64,000 nucleotides of DNA from Nonomuraea coxensis DSM 45129 (lineage in GTDB: Bacteria > Actinomycetota > Actinomycetes > Streptosporangiales > Streptosporangiaceae), in contig NZ_CP068985.1 of assembly GCF_019397265.1 (NCBI RefSeq), forward strand, positions 5,064,501-5,128,500. Reading direction: 5' to 3'. A program made the translations under genes and the position numbers. A model generated the notes under the pieces. That model was not told the origin of the DNA, made no database searches, and saw only the letters and a program-made list of their open reading frames with translations. Below are positions 24,250 through 32,655 of this stretch, piece after piece (within the stretch, counting starts at the first letter, position 1; every line of letters begins with the position of its first letter).

Positions 24250-25194
24250 GTGACGGCGGAGACGGGCGTGCGGGTCAGGCCGGTGGCGGGGCACATCGGC
24301 GCGGAGATCGACGGGATCGACCTGGCGGCCGGGCCGGACGACGCGGCCGTGGCGCTGATCAGGGAGGCGCTGCACCGGTGGAAGGTGGTCTTCTTCCGCG
24401 GCCAGCGGCTCGACCACGCCGGGCACGTCGCCCTGGCCCGCCGCTTCGGCGAGCCGGTCGTGCCGGGCCGGCGCGGTTCGGCCTCGCCCGAGGGGTTCCC
24501 CGAGGTGGAGACCACCGCCGACCGGCTGGAGCTGGCCGGCCGGTACGGCATGGAGCACGAGGAGTGGCTGGAGCGGCGGCGGCACTCGCACCTGCGGGGC
24601 TGGCACTGCGACCACGGCGCGCGGATCGATCCGCCGGCCGCGACGATCCTGCGGGCCGAGAGCGTGCCCGCGTACGGGGGCGACACGACGTGGGCGAACC
24701 TGGTGGCCGCGTACGAAGGGCTGTCGGAGCCGGTGCGCCGCTTCGTGGACGGCCTGCGCGCCGAGCACCGCCTCGGCGTCGGCTACCAGCCGCGCGCGGA
24801 CGGCGACGCCTACGTCCGGCACCTGCTCTCCCACCAGGTCGCGACCCTGCACCCGCTGGTGCGGGTGCATCCGGAGACGGGCGAACGGGTGCTGTTCGTC
24901 AACGGCTACTACCTGGAGCGCGTCGCGGAGGTCTCCAGGCTGGAGAGCGGGCCGCTGCTGGAGCTGCTGCTGGGGCAGGCGACCCGCCCGGAGTACACCG
25001 TGCGCTTCCGGTGGGAGCCCGGCGACGTGGCCTTCTGGGACAACCGCGCCACCATGCACCTCGCGCCCTCCGACACGCGGCGGCTCGGGCAGCCGCGCGT
25101 CATGCACCGGGTCATGCTGCACGGCGAGGTCCCGGTCGGCGTGGACGGCCGCCCTTCGGAGCCGATCACCGGTCCCCCTGCGGGCGGCTGGTGA
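24250..25194 (+). CDS. TauD/TfdA-family Fe(II)/2-oxoglutarate dioxygenase
   Basis: The protein has 314 residues from a GTG at 24250. The metal-binding HxD is in GWHCDHGARIDPP and the distal His in NRATMHLAPSD. The 2-oxoglutarate Arg is in PRVMHRVMLHG. N-terminal HIGAEIDGIDLAAG and HRWKVVFFRGQRL are typical of TauD. It would hydroxylate a small substrate such as a sulfonate, sulfate ester or aryloxy acid; no sulfonate transporter is nearby to narrow this. It is divergent from the formate dehydrogenase operon (124 bp between starts). Confidence 0.92.
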   Translation: MTAETGVRVRPVAGHIGAEIDGIDLAAGPDDAAVALIREALHRWKVVFFRGQRLDHAGHVALARRFGEPVVPGRRGSASPEGFPEVETTADRLELAGRYGMEHEEWLERRRHSHLRGWHCDHGARIDPPAATILRAESVPAYGGDTTWANLVAAYEGLSEPVRRFVDGLRAEHRLGVGYQPRADGDAYVRHLLSHQVATLHPLVRVHPETGERVLFVNGYYLERVAEVSRLESGPLLELLLGQATRPEYTVRFRWEPGDVAFWDNRATMHLAPSDTRRLGQPRVMHRVMLHGEVPVGVDGRPSEPITGPPAGGW

Positions 25195-25224
25195 GCGAGA
25201 GCCTCCGCTGATCGGCTCCGGTGG

Positions 25225-25794
25225 TCAGGAGCGGCCGCGGCCGCGGCCGGTCAGGGCGTCGCGGATGCGGTCCACCAGCCCGGCCCCGGGCATCAGCAGC
25301 CGGTTGCCCGGCGGGGTGTCGGGCGCGGAGGGGTGGGGGCGCGTCGGGGCCGTCTTCTTGGCCCGCTCGACCTTGGCGCCCAGCTCTTCGAGCCGCTCCT
25401 GGCCGCACGCCGCGCGCAGCCGGGGGAACAGCTCGTCCTCCTCCTCCCTGAGGTGGTGGCGGACCTCGGCCATGAGCTGGTCCAGCGTGGGCCAGAACCG
25501 GTCGTCGCCGGGCTCCAGGTGTTCGAGGTCCTGCATGGTCCGCTCGGCGGCGGCGTGCTCGGCGATCTCGTCGTCGGCGATCTCGTCGCCGTTCGGCACG
25601 TGCCGGCGCACGGCCGGGTAGAGGAACTGCTCCTCGGCCACGGAGTGGCGGACGAGCTCGATGACGGCGTTCTCGGCCAGCAGCTTGGGCCGCTCGCCGA
25701 TCGCGCCCCGCATGCTTTCGAGCTCGGAGAAGATCTGCTCGACCTCGCGGTGGTCGTGCGTCAGCACCGCGATGACGTCACGCTGCTCGGCCAT
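25225..25794 (-). CDS. Hemerythrin HHE-domain protein
   Basis: The 189-residue protein starts at the ATG at 25794 (GGGGAG upstream). The diiron-binding pattern is LTHDHREVEQIF (His), VRHSVAEEQFLYP (His, Glu), EHAAAERTM and VRHHLREEEDELFP. The helical domain spans residues 1-140. A Pro-rich basic tail ends in GAGLVDRIRDALTGRGRGRS. It probably binds oxygen, nitric oxide or iron and serves stress responses. Confidence 0.92.
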   Translation of the reverse strand: MAEQRDVIAVLTHDHREVEQIFSELESMRGAIGERPKLLAENAVIELVRHSVAEEQFLYPAVRRHVPNGDEIADDEIAEHAAAERTMQDLEHLEPGDDRFWPTLDQLMAEVRHHLREEEDELFPRLRAACGQERLEELGAKVERAKKTAPTRPHPSAPDTPPGNRLLMPGAGLVDRIRDALTGRGRGRS

Positions 25795-25932
25795 GTCGGC
25801 TCCCCTTCCGGTGTGTCGGGACCGGGCCCTCCTCATTCCCGCAAGATGTCCGGTTTATTTGGAATTATCCGAGGTAGTGGCCGCACGACGCCCGGCCGGC
25901 AGGGCGGGCGAAGACGCGACGTCCCGTGGGAG

Positions 25933-26325
25933 GTGAACATCATCCTCGTCGTGGCACTGGCCATCCCGATCCTGGCCCTGATCGGCCTGATGCTCATGCA
26001 GGTGCTGGAGGAGACACTGCTGGACTCCTCCGCCCCGGCATCCGGCCCCCGTACCCCCGAAGGCGTCTCCCCCGGAACCGGCTCCCCGGCTTCCGCGGAC
26101 GTCGGACGCCCCGGCTCCCCCGCGAGCGCTCCGCACGCCCGGCGCCGCCGCCCGCGCCACCCGGCGCACCGCCCGCAGATCCCGCGCCCGCGCCGCCCCG
26201 AGCGGCGGGCCCTCCACCCCGTGCTCACCGGCCGGCCGGCCCCCGTGCCCGCGCCGGCCCCCGTACCGGCGGCCACCCCTGTGGCCGCGGTCCCGGCCGT
26301 TCCCCTGGCCGAGAGCGGCACGTGA
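25933..26325 (+). CDS. Single-helix membrane protein with Pro/Arg-rich tail
   Basis: The protein is 130 residues if the GTG at 25933 is used (GGGAG is very close upstream). NIILVVALAIPILALIGLML is one clear membrane helix, followed by QVLEETLLD and a long low-complexity tail: Ser/Pro-rich, then Arg-rich (RRRRPRHPAHRPQIPRPRR), then Ala/Pro/Val-rich. No family is recognised. Support is the membrane segment and the strong terminator after the stop. Confidence 0.5.
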   Translation: MNIILVVALAIPILALIGLMLMQVLEETLLDSSAPASGPRTPEGVSPGTGSPASADVGRPGSPASAPHARRRRPRHPAHRPQIPRPRRPERRALHPVLTGRPAPVPAPAPVPAATPVAAVPAVPLAESGT

Positions 26326-26328
26326 GCG

Positions 26329-26366
26329 GAGCCCGGGGCCGCGCTCCCGCAGCGCGCCCCGGGCTC
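26329..26366. terminator. Strong convergent terminator hairpin
   Basis: GAGCCCGGGGC(C)GCGCT pairs with AGCGCGCCCCGGGCTC around a 5-nt loop, giving 16 base pairs and one bulged C. It lies between two convergent stop codons (26325 and 26383), so it can serve both genes. Confidence 0.75.
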
Positions 26367-26382
26367 ACGCCCGCCCCCCGAG

Positions 26383-27363
26383 TCAGGGCTTCGTCAGCCG
26401 GACCAGGAAGCCGTCGTGGTCGGTGTAGGTCAGGCCGTACTTGCTGGTGCTCCCGAACGTCAGGTCGTTGCTGAAGATCACGTGCTGTACGTCGCCGTCG
26501 CCCTTGCGGGTGTTGCCGCCCGGCACGCAGTTCTGGGCGTTCTCCGGGTCGGAGGTGTCGTACTCGAGGTTGAAGTCGCCGCCGACGACGGTCTTGCCCG
26601 AGATCCCCTCCGCCGACCGGATCGCCGGCACCGCGCTGAACATCAGCGCCTGGCACTGCGCCAGCGCGATCGGCTCGCTGGCCGCGCTGAGGTGGGTGGC
26701 GCACGACAGGTGGTCGCCGATCGCGTACGCGCAGGCGAACGTGCGCTTCTCGTTGCCGCTGTCCTGCGTGGTGTACTCGCCGGCCCAGCCGTTGACGCCC
26801 TGCCACAGCGCGACGGGGACCCGGCCGAGGACGGCGTTGCCGAAGCTGTCGCCGTTCGTGCAGGTGATCGGGGCGCCGGTCTGCTTGTTCAGCGCCGGGT
26901 AGAAGACCGAGTACGTCCAGTCGTCCGGCCAGGCCTCGGCGAGCGACGGCTGCAGGTAGGCCGGCAGGTCACCGGCGCAGATCTCGTTGAGCGTCACCAG
27001 GTCGGGCGCCAGGTAGTAGATCAGGTCGCCGCCCTCGTAGACCGCCAGGCCGTCGGCGTAGCAGCCGGCGTGCCCGCTGTTGCAGAGGTTGAGCTGGAGC
27101 TCGTGGAAGCGGCGGGCGGCCAGCGTCCCGGCGGGCTCTCCCCGCGCCGCGCCGGCGGGGGCGGCGGAGCGGGCCCGGCCGGAGCGGGCCCGGGCGGTCA
27201 GCGCGGCGGCCTTGGCGCCCATCGGCGCGACGGCGGTGACGGGCAGGGGTTCGACCGTGACGGGGGCGGGCTCGGCGGCCGCCGGGGGAGCCAGGGCCAG
27301 GACGAGCCCGCACACGGCGGCCACGGCGGCCGTGAGTCGGCGGGCGGAACGCGGGATCCTCAC
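26383..27363 (-). CDS. Secreted endonuclease/exonuclease/phosphatase-fold protein
   Basis: The protein has 326 residues; the GTG at 27363 has AAAGGAGG 11 bp upstream. The signal peptide is SARRLTAAVAAVCGLVLALA, ending near PAAAEP. The mature enzyme keeps the DNase I-like active-site pieces: LNEICAGDL (metal Glu), ATHLSAASEP (His), VVGGDFNLEYD (Asp/Asn), and TYTDHDGFLV (Asp-His). Several cysteines (LNLCNSGHAGCYADG, CTNGDS, CAYAIGDHLSCATH) suggest disulfides. It is probably an extracellular nuclease or phosphoesterase. Confidence 0.87.
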   Translation of the reverse strand: MRIPRSARRLTAAVAAVCGLVLALAPPAAAEPAPVTVEPLPVTAVAPMGAKAAALTARARSGRARSAAPAGAARGEPAGTLAARRFHELQLNLCNSGHAGCYADGLAVYEGGDLIYYLAPDLVTLNEICAGDLPAYLQPSLAEAWPDDWTYSVFYPALNKQTGAPITCTNGDSFGNAVLGRVPVALWQGVNGWAGEYTTQDSGNEKRTFACAYAIGDHLSCATHLSAASEPIALAQCQALMFSAVPAIRSAEGISGKTVVGGDFNLEYDTSDPENAQNCVPGGNTRKGDGDVQHVIFSNDLTFGSTSKYGLTYTDHDGFLVRLTKP

Positions 27364-27534
27364 AGGGATGTCGCCTCCTTTCGACGCGATCGATGGTGTC
27401 CGGCGGGCGGGGCTGGGCGGTAGAGCCTTTACACCTGGCCGCAAACACGACAAATGCCGCTTTTCGGGTTGACGGCTCGTTGCCTCCGTGGTGTCGTACG
27501 GGATGACAGGCGCAGTCAAGGCATGAGGGACTGC

Positions 27535-28569
27535 ATGGGGACCCTGAGGATCCACTTCACCGCCGACGACCTGACCCGCGTCACCCTCGCCGACCAGCCC
27601 GACCCCCTCTGGGAGGTCGTCTTCACCCGCTTCCGGCTCCGCGACCGGCTGCGCCCGCTGGCCTTCCGCCACTGGTTCGCGGCCCTGCACGCCGAACCGG
27701 CGCGGACCGCCCGCATGCGGCCCGGCGCGCTCCTGCTGGACGCGCTCGCCCCGGCCGGGCCGTACTTCCCCGACTTCCTCACCCCGTACGAGGCGGGCCG
27801 CGGCCTCGGCCACGGGCTGGAGGCGCTGCGCCGCACCCCCAGGCGGCGGCTGGCCGCCGAGCTGGGCCGGCTCGCCCGGCACCGGCCGCTGCCCCGCTGG
27901 GCCCGGCCACTCGCCGAGGGCGACGCCCGCGCGCTCGACAGGCTCGCCGACGCCCTGCGCGACTACCACGCCGCCGCCGTCGCCCCGTTCCAGGCGTCCG
28001 TCGACGCCGCCTTCGCCGCCGACCGCGACAGCCGCGCCGGCGTCGTGCTCGGCGGCGGCGTCGAGGCGCTGCTCGCCGGGCTCGGGCCGCCGATCCGCTG
28101 GACGCCACCCGTCCTGGAGGTCGACTACGTCGTGGACCAGGACCTGGCGCTGGGCGGGCGCGGGCTGCGGCTGGTGCCGTCGTACTTCTGCCAGCGCACG
28201 CCGCTGTCGATGGCCGACCCCGGGCTGCCGCCCGTGCTGATCTACCCGATTCCTCAGCGGCACCGGTGGCGGCCGGCCGCCCGGCGGACCGGCGGCGCCG
28301 ACCTGAGCGCGCTCATGGGCGCCAACCGCTCCGCCGTGCTGCACGCGCTCGACCGCGACGTCACCACGACCCAGCTCGCCCGCCTGCTGCGCGTCTCCCC
28401 CGCCACCGCCAGCAGGCACGCCACCGTCCTGCGCGAGGCCGGGCTGATCGACACCCGCCGCGACGGCACGGCCGTCCTGCACACCCGCACCCCGCTCGGG
28501 ACGGCCCTGCTGGAGGGCGACGTCGCCCCGAGCCCACCGCCGGGTCCGGCGGCCGTCAGGCGAAGGTGA
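27535..28569 (+). CDS. ArsR-type winged-helix transcriptional regulator, large form
   Basis: The protein has 344 residues. The N-terminal 240 residues form the sensor domain seen in large actinobacterial ArsR/DUF5937-like regulators (RIHFTADDLTRVTLA, then LRPLAFRHWFAALHAEPART). The C-terminal winged helix is RSAVLHALDRDVTTTQLARL and LRVSPATASRHATVLREAGLI. ATG 27535 has GAGGGA upstream; ATG 27523 is in frame. The stop overlaps, on the opposite strand, the 3' stub of a dehydrogenase gene, which was probably its original neighbour or target. Confidence 0.85.
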   Translation: MGTLRIHFTADDLTRVTLADQPDPLWEVVFTRFRLRDRLRPLAFRHWFAALHAEPARTARMRPGALLLDALAPAGPYFPDFLTPYEAGRGLGHGLEALRRTPRRRLAAELGRLARHRPLPRWARPLAEGDARALDRLADALRDYHAAAVAPFQASVDAAFAADRDSRAGVVLGGGVEALLAGLGPPIRWTPPVLEVDYVVDQDLALGGRGLRLVPSYFCQRTPLSMADPGLPPVLIYPIPQRHRWRPAARRTGGADLSALMGANRSAVLHALDRDVTTTQLARLLRVSPATASRHATVLREAGLIDTRRDGTAVLHTRTPLGTALLEGDVAPSPPPGPAAVRRR

Positions 28570-28663
28570 TCACCCGGCGGCCCCCGCCGGAGCCGGCGCC
28601 CATGGCCTCCAGCGCCGCGGGCGCCTCGTCCAGGCCGATCGGCGTCATCCGCGGCAGAGCGCG
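28556..28663 (-). pseudogene. 3' remnant of an MDR (quinone/zinc) oxidoreductase
   Basis: Reading minus from 28663, RALPRMTPIGLDEAPAALEA then MGAGSGGGRRVITFA and a stop matches the usual C-terminal end of MDR dehydrogenases (P-LDEAPAALEAM...GRVVI). There is an in-frame TAA at 28670-28672 and no sign of the rest of the gene. The GH71 gene lies immediately beyond. This is a deletion stub of about 35 codons, not a live gene. Confidence 0.6.
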
Positions 28664-28691
28664 CCGCCTTTACATTGTAGATCAGGTACGG

Positions 28692-30650
28692 TCAGCGGTC
28701 GCTGGACACCGCGCGGTAGTGCAGGTCCTGCACGTACGGCGTCGCGCTGATCGCGTACGGCGAGACGACCTTCGCCACCGTCGCCGCGTTCCTGGAGACG
28801 GTCGCCGAGGCGGCGCCCGTCCTGAGCGGGAACGTCTTGGCCGACACCCCGGCGGGAGCGTCGTAGGTCTGCGTCGTGCCGCCGACCGTGACCGACACCC
28901 TGGCCGCGGCGGTGAGCATGCTCAGCACCTCGACCGTGTCACGGGCCGCGGTGCTGCCGCCGCGCAGCTTCATCAGCTTCGTCTGCGCGTACGACGGCGC
29001 CGCCGCGACCGGCTGGACGCGGTGGGTGAGGTAGGCCACGTCGTTGGTGATCTTCGGGCAGCCGAGCTTGTAGCAGGTCAGGTAGTAGGCGTTGATGTCC
29101 AGGTAGGTCCACCCCGCGTTCCTGGAGGGCGCGAACTGCGTGTTCTCCGAGTAGTCGTTCCAGGTGGTGAGCTGCACCCAGTCGGCCTTGCCGTCGATCG
29201 CGCCCTTCCACGTGGCCCGCAGGTTCTCGGTGTTGCCCGCCTCGTCGAAGACGCCCTGGTTGGGCCGCTCGTCCTGGACGGACACCGGCTGCATCCAGAT
29301 CTTGCCCAGTCCGTGGGCGGTGGTGATGTTGGCGGTCAGGTTGGCGTTCGCCGCGGGGTTGCGGCCGCCCCAGTTGGAGAAGCCGTAGCTGATGGGGGCG
29401 AAGGCGTCGCGGTTCTTGCCGAAGTCGAGGAAGCAGGGCACGAGGGCGACCTTGATGCCGTGCGCGCTCTCCATGGTCTTCATCCAGTCGGCCCACCATG
29501 CGGCGGTCCGGCCCTCGGCCTTGAACGGCGCCACGACCAGGCGGTTGTCGGCGAGCCTGAGGACCGACTTCGAGGCGGCCAGCTTGGCCATGGCCGAGGC
29601 GAGCGTGGCGCTGTCGACCGAGGCCAGGCCGTTCGTGTCGGGCATGAGCACGATCTTGAAGCCGGGGTCGACGGCCTCGGCGGCCTTGATCAGGTTCTGC
29701 ACTCGCGTCCAGTGCGCGCTGGTCACCGACAGGATGTCCACGGTGAAGCCGTCCAGGCCGGCCGCGACGGCCTGCCTGACCTCGGTCTTGAGGTCCGCCA
29801 GGGCGTAGTCGCCGCTGATCGGGTCGCGGCCGGTCGGCCGGTCGCGCAGCAGCCCGCCGTAGGCGGCGTGCTTGCCGCTCTCCCCTTCGGGCTTGAGGTA
29901 GTTGCGCGCGTAGTAATCGTTTTCCGGAGCGGCATTGTCAAGCGAGAGCGGGTAGGGCGTGAAATAGTGCGCGAAGACCTTCTTGCCCGAGGCCCGCAGC
30001 GCCGCCGTGCCCGGCAGCGTGAACGGCAGCGGCCCGGCGGTCTGCTCGTCCCCGGAGCCCGGCGTGTAGGTGACCGTGAGCTTCGGCCCGCGGTCCCCGG
30101 TCTCGCGGGAGGACATCAGCACGGTCGTGGTGTCGGACGTCCCGGTGAGCGCGAAGTCGTAGGTGCCGTCGCCGTCCACGGCCGAGGAGACGTCCAGCCT
30201 GGCCGTCGCCCCCGCGGTGAACCCGGTGTGCGAGCCGACCACGCCCGTGCCGACGGCGGGGCGGGTGTTCCACGTCGTGGCGGCCTCGGTCCACGAGCCG
30301 GTCACCTCGCGCACGGAGACGGTGGTGGCGGTCGTCCTGGCGGAGACGACGTCCAGGGTGACCTTGACGTCCTCGGCGTCCGCCGGGATGCCGGTGACCT
30401 TGAAGCGGGTCAGGCCCAGGCGCTGACCGGCGGTGGTGCTGCCGCAGCCGGAGCCGCACACGCTGAGCCAGGTGGCGGTGGCGAAGCTCTTGGCGGGCTC
30501 GGCCTGGCTGACGAAGACGTCCTCCGTGGCGGCGAAGGTCACGCTGACGGGCGCGGCCGCCGCGGACGCCCCCGCCGGGGCGACGGCGACGGTCCCCAGC
30601 GTGACCAGGGCGGTCACCGCCGAGAGCAGCGCCCGATATCGGTTGATCAT
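28692..30650 (-). CDS. Secreted glycoside hydrolase family 71 (alpha-1,3-glucanase) with DNRLRE-type module
   Basis: The 652-residue protein starts at the ATG at 30650 (AAGGAG 6 bp upstream; the longer frame start is not credible). It has a signal peptide (residues ~1-30). Residues ~32-190 are a carbohydrate-binding-like DNRLRE/CBM96-type beta module (VTFAATEDVFVSQ, RLGLTRFKVTGIP, VREVTGSWTEAATTWNTRP). Residues ~215-560 are GH71: VFAHYFTPYPLSLDN, AGLDGFTVDILSVTS, KIVLMPDTNG, and LTTWNDYSENT with the acidic pair. A small C-terminal beta domain follows. It should degrade fungal cell-wall or dental-type alpha-1,3-glucan outside the cell. A LacI-style palindrome lies upstream. Confidence 0.9.
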   Translation of the reverse strand: MINRYRALLSAVTALVTLGTVAVAPAGASAAAAPVSVTFAATEDVFVSQAEPAKSFATATWLSVCGSGCGSTTAGQRLGLTRFKVTGIPADAEDVKVTLDVVSARTTATTVSVREVTGSWTEAATTWNTRPAVGTGVVGSHTGFTAGATARLDVSSAVDGDGTYDFALTGTSDTTTVLMSSRETGDRGPKLTVTYTPGSGDEQTAGPLPFTLPGTAALRASGKKVFAHYFTPYPLSLDNAAPENDYYARNYLKPEGESGKHAAYGGLLRDRPTGRDPISGDYALADLKTEVRQAVAAGLDGFTVDILSVTSAHWTRVQNLIKAAEAVDPGFKIVLMPDTNGLASVDSATLASAMAKLAASKSVLRLADNRLVVAPFKAEGRTAAWWADWMKTMESAHGIKVALVPCFLDFGKNRDAFAPISYGFSNWGGRNPAANANLTANITTAHGLGKIWMQPVSVQDERPNQGVFDEAGNTENLRATWKGAIDGKADWVQLTTWNDYSENTQFAPSRNAGWTYLDINAYYLTCYKLGCPKITNDVAYLTHRVQPVAAAPSYAQTKLMKLRGGSTAARDTVEVLSMLTAAARVSVTVGGTTQTYDAPAGVSAKTFPLRTGAASATVSRNAATVAKVVSPYAISATPYVQDLHYRAVSSDR

Positions 30651-30715
30651 GGAACTCCTTCTGCGTCTGCCGTTTGTCAGGGGCCAGGATGGAGCAAGAT
30701 CGAACCGCGTTCGGC

Positions 30716-30731
30716 GGTTTTGCGCAAAACC
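30716..30731. promoter_or_regulatory. Perfect 16-bp palindrome upstream of the GH71 gene
   Basis: GGTTTTGCGCAAAACC is exactly self-complementary with a central CG, the design of LacI-family operators. It lies 66 bp upstream of the GH71 start. No LacI gene is in the window. Confidence 0.55.
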
Positions 30732-30821
30732 CTCATTTTGGAACGTCACCATATTCCGTCGGCGACGACGTGGTGGCGGAGCGTGACCGTCCGTGCTGCG
30801 CCACCGGCCCGCCGGGGGCGC

Positions 30822-32651
30822 TCACCGCCCGGAAGCCCCTTTCGCGCTGCCGTGGACCGCGGCGGACAGCAGTTCGCCCAGCTCCCGGGGCAGGGGCAGC
30901 CGCTCCAGCTCCTCCAGCGGCACCGGCAGCGGCAGCCGCCAGTTGGGGCGCAGGCCGTCGGCGCCCGGGATGTTGGGGCGGCCCGGCATCGCGAGGGCGT
31001 CGTCGAGAGTCGCCGTCAGCAGCAGCGACGGCGCCCCGGCCAGCCGCCGGTAGGCGGCGAGGACGGCCTGGGCGGCGCCGGCGCCGGGTTCGAGGCCGCC
31101 GTGGGCGGCGAGCGCGTCGCGCAGGGCGCGCGAGCCCTCCTCGTTGGGTTCGAGGCCGAGACGGCGCTGCTCGGCCAGGTCGCCGCCGTCCCACAGGCCC
31201 GCGACCGTGGGCAGGTCGTGCGTGGTGACGGCGGCCATCGCCCGCTCCGGCCAGGCGGCGGGGTCGTCCTCCTCGAACCAGAGCAGGCGGTAGGAGAGCA
31301 GGTCGCGCCCGGCGAGCGTCTCGCGCACGCCGGGCTCGACCGTCCCGAGGTCCTCGCCGATCACGGGCGCGCCGGCGCGGTGGCTCTCCAGGGCGACGAT
31401 GTCGAGCAGGTCGCCGGCCGGGTAACGGACGTAGGCGCCCTGGCCCGCGCCCGCGCCGGACGGGATCCACCACTGGCGGAACAGGCCCATCACGTGGTCG
31501 ATGCGCAGCCCGCCGGAGGCGGCGATGGCGGCGCGGACGCTCTCCGCGAACGGCGCGTACCCGGCCCGCCGCAGTTTCCAGGGCACGAAAGGCGGCAGGC
31601 CCCAGTCCTGTCCGGCGGCGTTGAACTCGTCGGCGGGCGCGCCGACGCTGACGCCCTCGGCGAGCAGGTCCTGCCAGGACCAGGCGTCGGCACCGTCCGG
31701 GTCCACGCCGACGGGCAGGTCCTGCATGATCGGCAGCTCGGCGGCGGCCGCGGCGAGCTGCCGCTCGGTGAGCCACTGCAGCCAGGCGTGGAAGCGGACC
31801 CGGTCCGCGTGGTCGCGGGCGAAGCGGGCCACGGCGGGGCCGTCCGGGCGGCGGTACTCGGCCGGCCAGGCCCGCCGGCTCGGCCCGTGCCGCTCGGCGA
31901 GGGCGCACCACGTGGCGAACTCCTCCAGCGCCCGGCCCCGGGCGGCCCGCCACCGCTCGAACTCGGCGCCGGGCGGGGCGGCGGCGTGGACGCTCTCCAG
32001 CGCGGCGAGCTTGAGCCGCCAGGAGGCGTCGCGGTCGAGCTCGGGCCGGTCGTTGAGCGCGCGCCCCCGGGCCACGGTCTCCTCGTCCAGGACCGCCGCC
32101 GCGCCGGGGACGTCCTCGATCCGCAGGTAGAGCGGGCTGTGGAAGCGGCGGCTGGCCGGATAGTACGGGCTCGGCTGGACGGGGACGACCGGCGCGGTCG
32201 CGTTCAGCGGGTTGACCAGAAGGAACCCGGCGCCGCGCCGTGCCGCCCAGCTCGCGAGCCGGCGCAGGTCGGCCAGGTCGCCGACGCCCCAGCTCGTACG
32301 GGAGCGCGCCGCGTAGAGCTGCACGGCCCATCCCCAGGCCCGGCGGGCGGGCAGCCGGCAGCGGCCGGGGCTGACGATGAGCCGGTGCACGGTGTCCTCG
32401 CCGGGGCGGCGCAGCGTGTGGTAGCCGTACGGCAGGTCGGGCGGAAGGGCGCCGTCGACGCGCAGCTCGGCGCCGTCCTCCAGGACGAGGTCGGCGGCCC
32501 CGACCCGGTCGCCGCGCCGCACCACCAGGGTCTCCGGCTCCGGCGGGAGGCCGATGACGGCGCGCAGGGTGGCGACGGTCTCCGGCGGCACCCGGCGGCG
32601 GCGGCCGGCGGCGTCCTCGTACTCCTGGTCGATGCCCCACGCGTCGGTCAT
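30822..32651 (-). CDS. malQ: 4-alpha-glucanotransferase
   Basis: The 609-residue GH77 enzyme shows the family blocks in order: RAWGWAVQLYAARSRTSWGVGD, GAGFLLVNPLNATAPV, SPYYPASRRFHSPLYLRIED, and SGGLRIDHVMGLFRQWWIP with the nucleophile Asp. GAPVIGEDLGTV follows with the acid Glu, then TTHDLPTVAGLW. It is shorter than the ~700-residue MalQ of many actinobacteria, mainly at the N-terminus. It moves alpha-1,4-glucan segments in the cytoplasm. It starts 4 bp after treZ, forming one operon for maltodextrin/trehalose metabolism. Confidence 0.93.
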   Translation of the reverse strand: MTDAWGIDQEYEDAAGRRRRVPPETVATLRAVIGLPPEPETLVVRRGDRVGAADLVLEDGAELRVDGALPPDLPYGYHTLRRPGEDTVHRLIVSPGRCRLPARRAWGWAVQLYAARSRTSWGVGDLADLRRLASWAARRGAGFLLVNPLNATAPVVPVQPSPYYPASRRFHSPLYLRIEDVPGAAAVLDEETVARGRALNDRPELDRDASWRLKLAALESVHAAAPPGAEFERWRAARGRALEEFATWCALAERHGPSRRAWPAEYRRPDGPAVARFARDHADRVRFHAWLQWLTERQLAAAAAELPIMQDLPVGVDPDGADAWSWQDLLAEGVSVGAPADEFNAAGQDWGLPPFVPWKLRRAGYAPFAESVRAAIAASGGLRIDHVMGLFRQWWIPSGAGAGQGAYVRYPAGDLLDIVALESHRAGAPVIGEDLGTVEPGVRETLAGRDLLSYRLLWFEEDDPAAWPERAMAAVTTHDLPTVAGLWDGGDLAEQRRLGLEPNEEGSRALRDALAAHGGLEPGAGAAQAVLAAYRRLAGAPSLLLTATLDDALAMPGRPNIPGADGLRPNWRLPLPVPLEELERLPLPRELGELLSAAVHGSAKGASGR

Positions 32652-32655
32652 CGGC

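Noticed and set aside
25795..25932. GGAATTATCC-like sequence upstream of hemerythrin as an operator
   Set aside because: The symmetry is imperfect, and an AT-rich promoter patch explains it equally well.
28579..28650. Recombination or attachment site at the dehydrogenase stub
   Set aside because: No direct repeat, tRNA end or integrase is present; a plain deletion is simpler.
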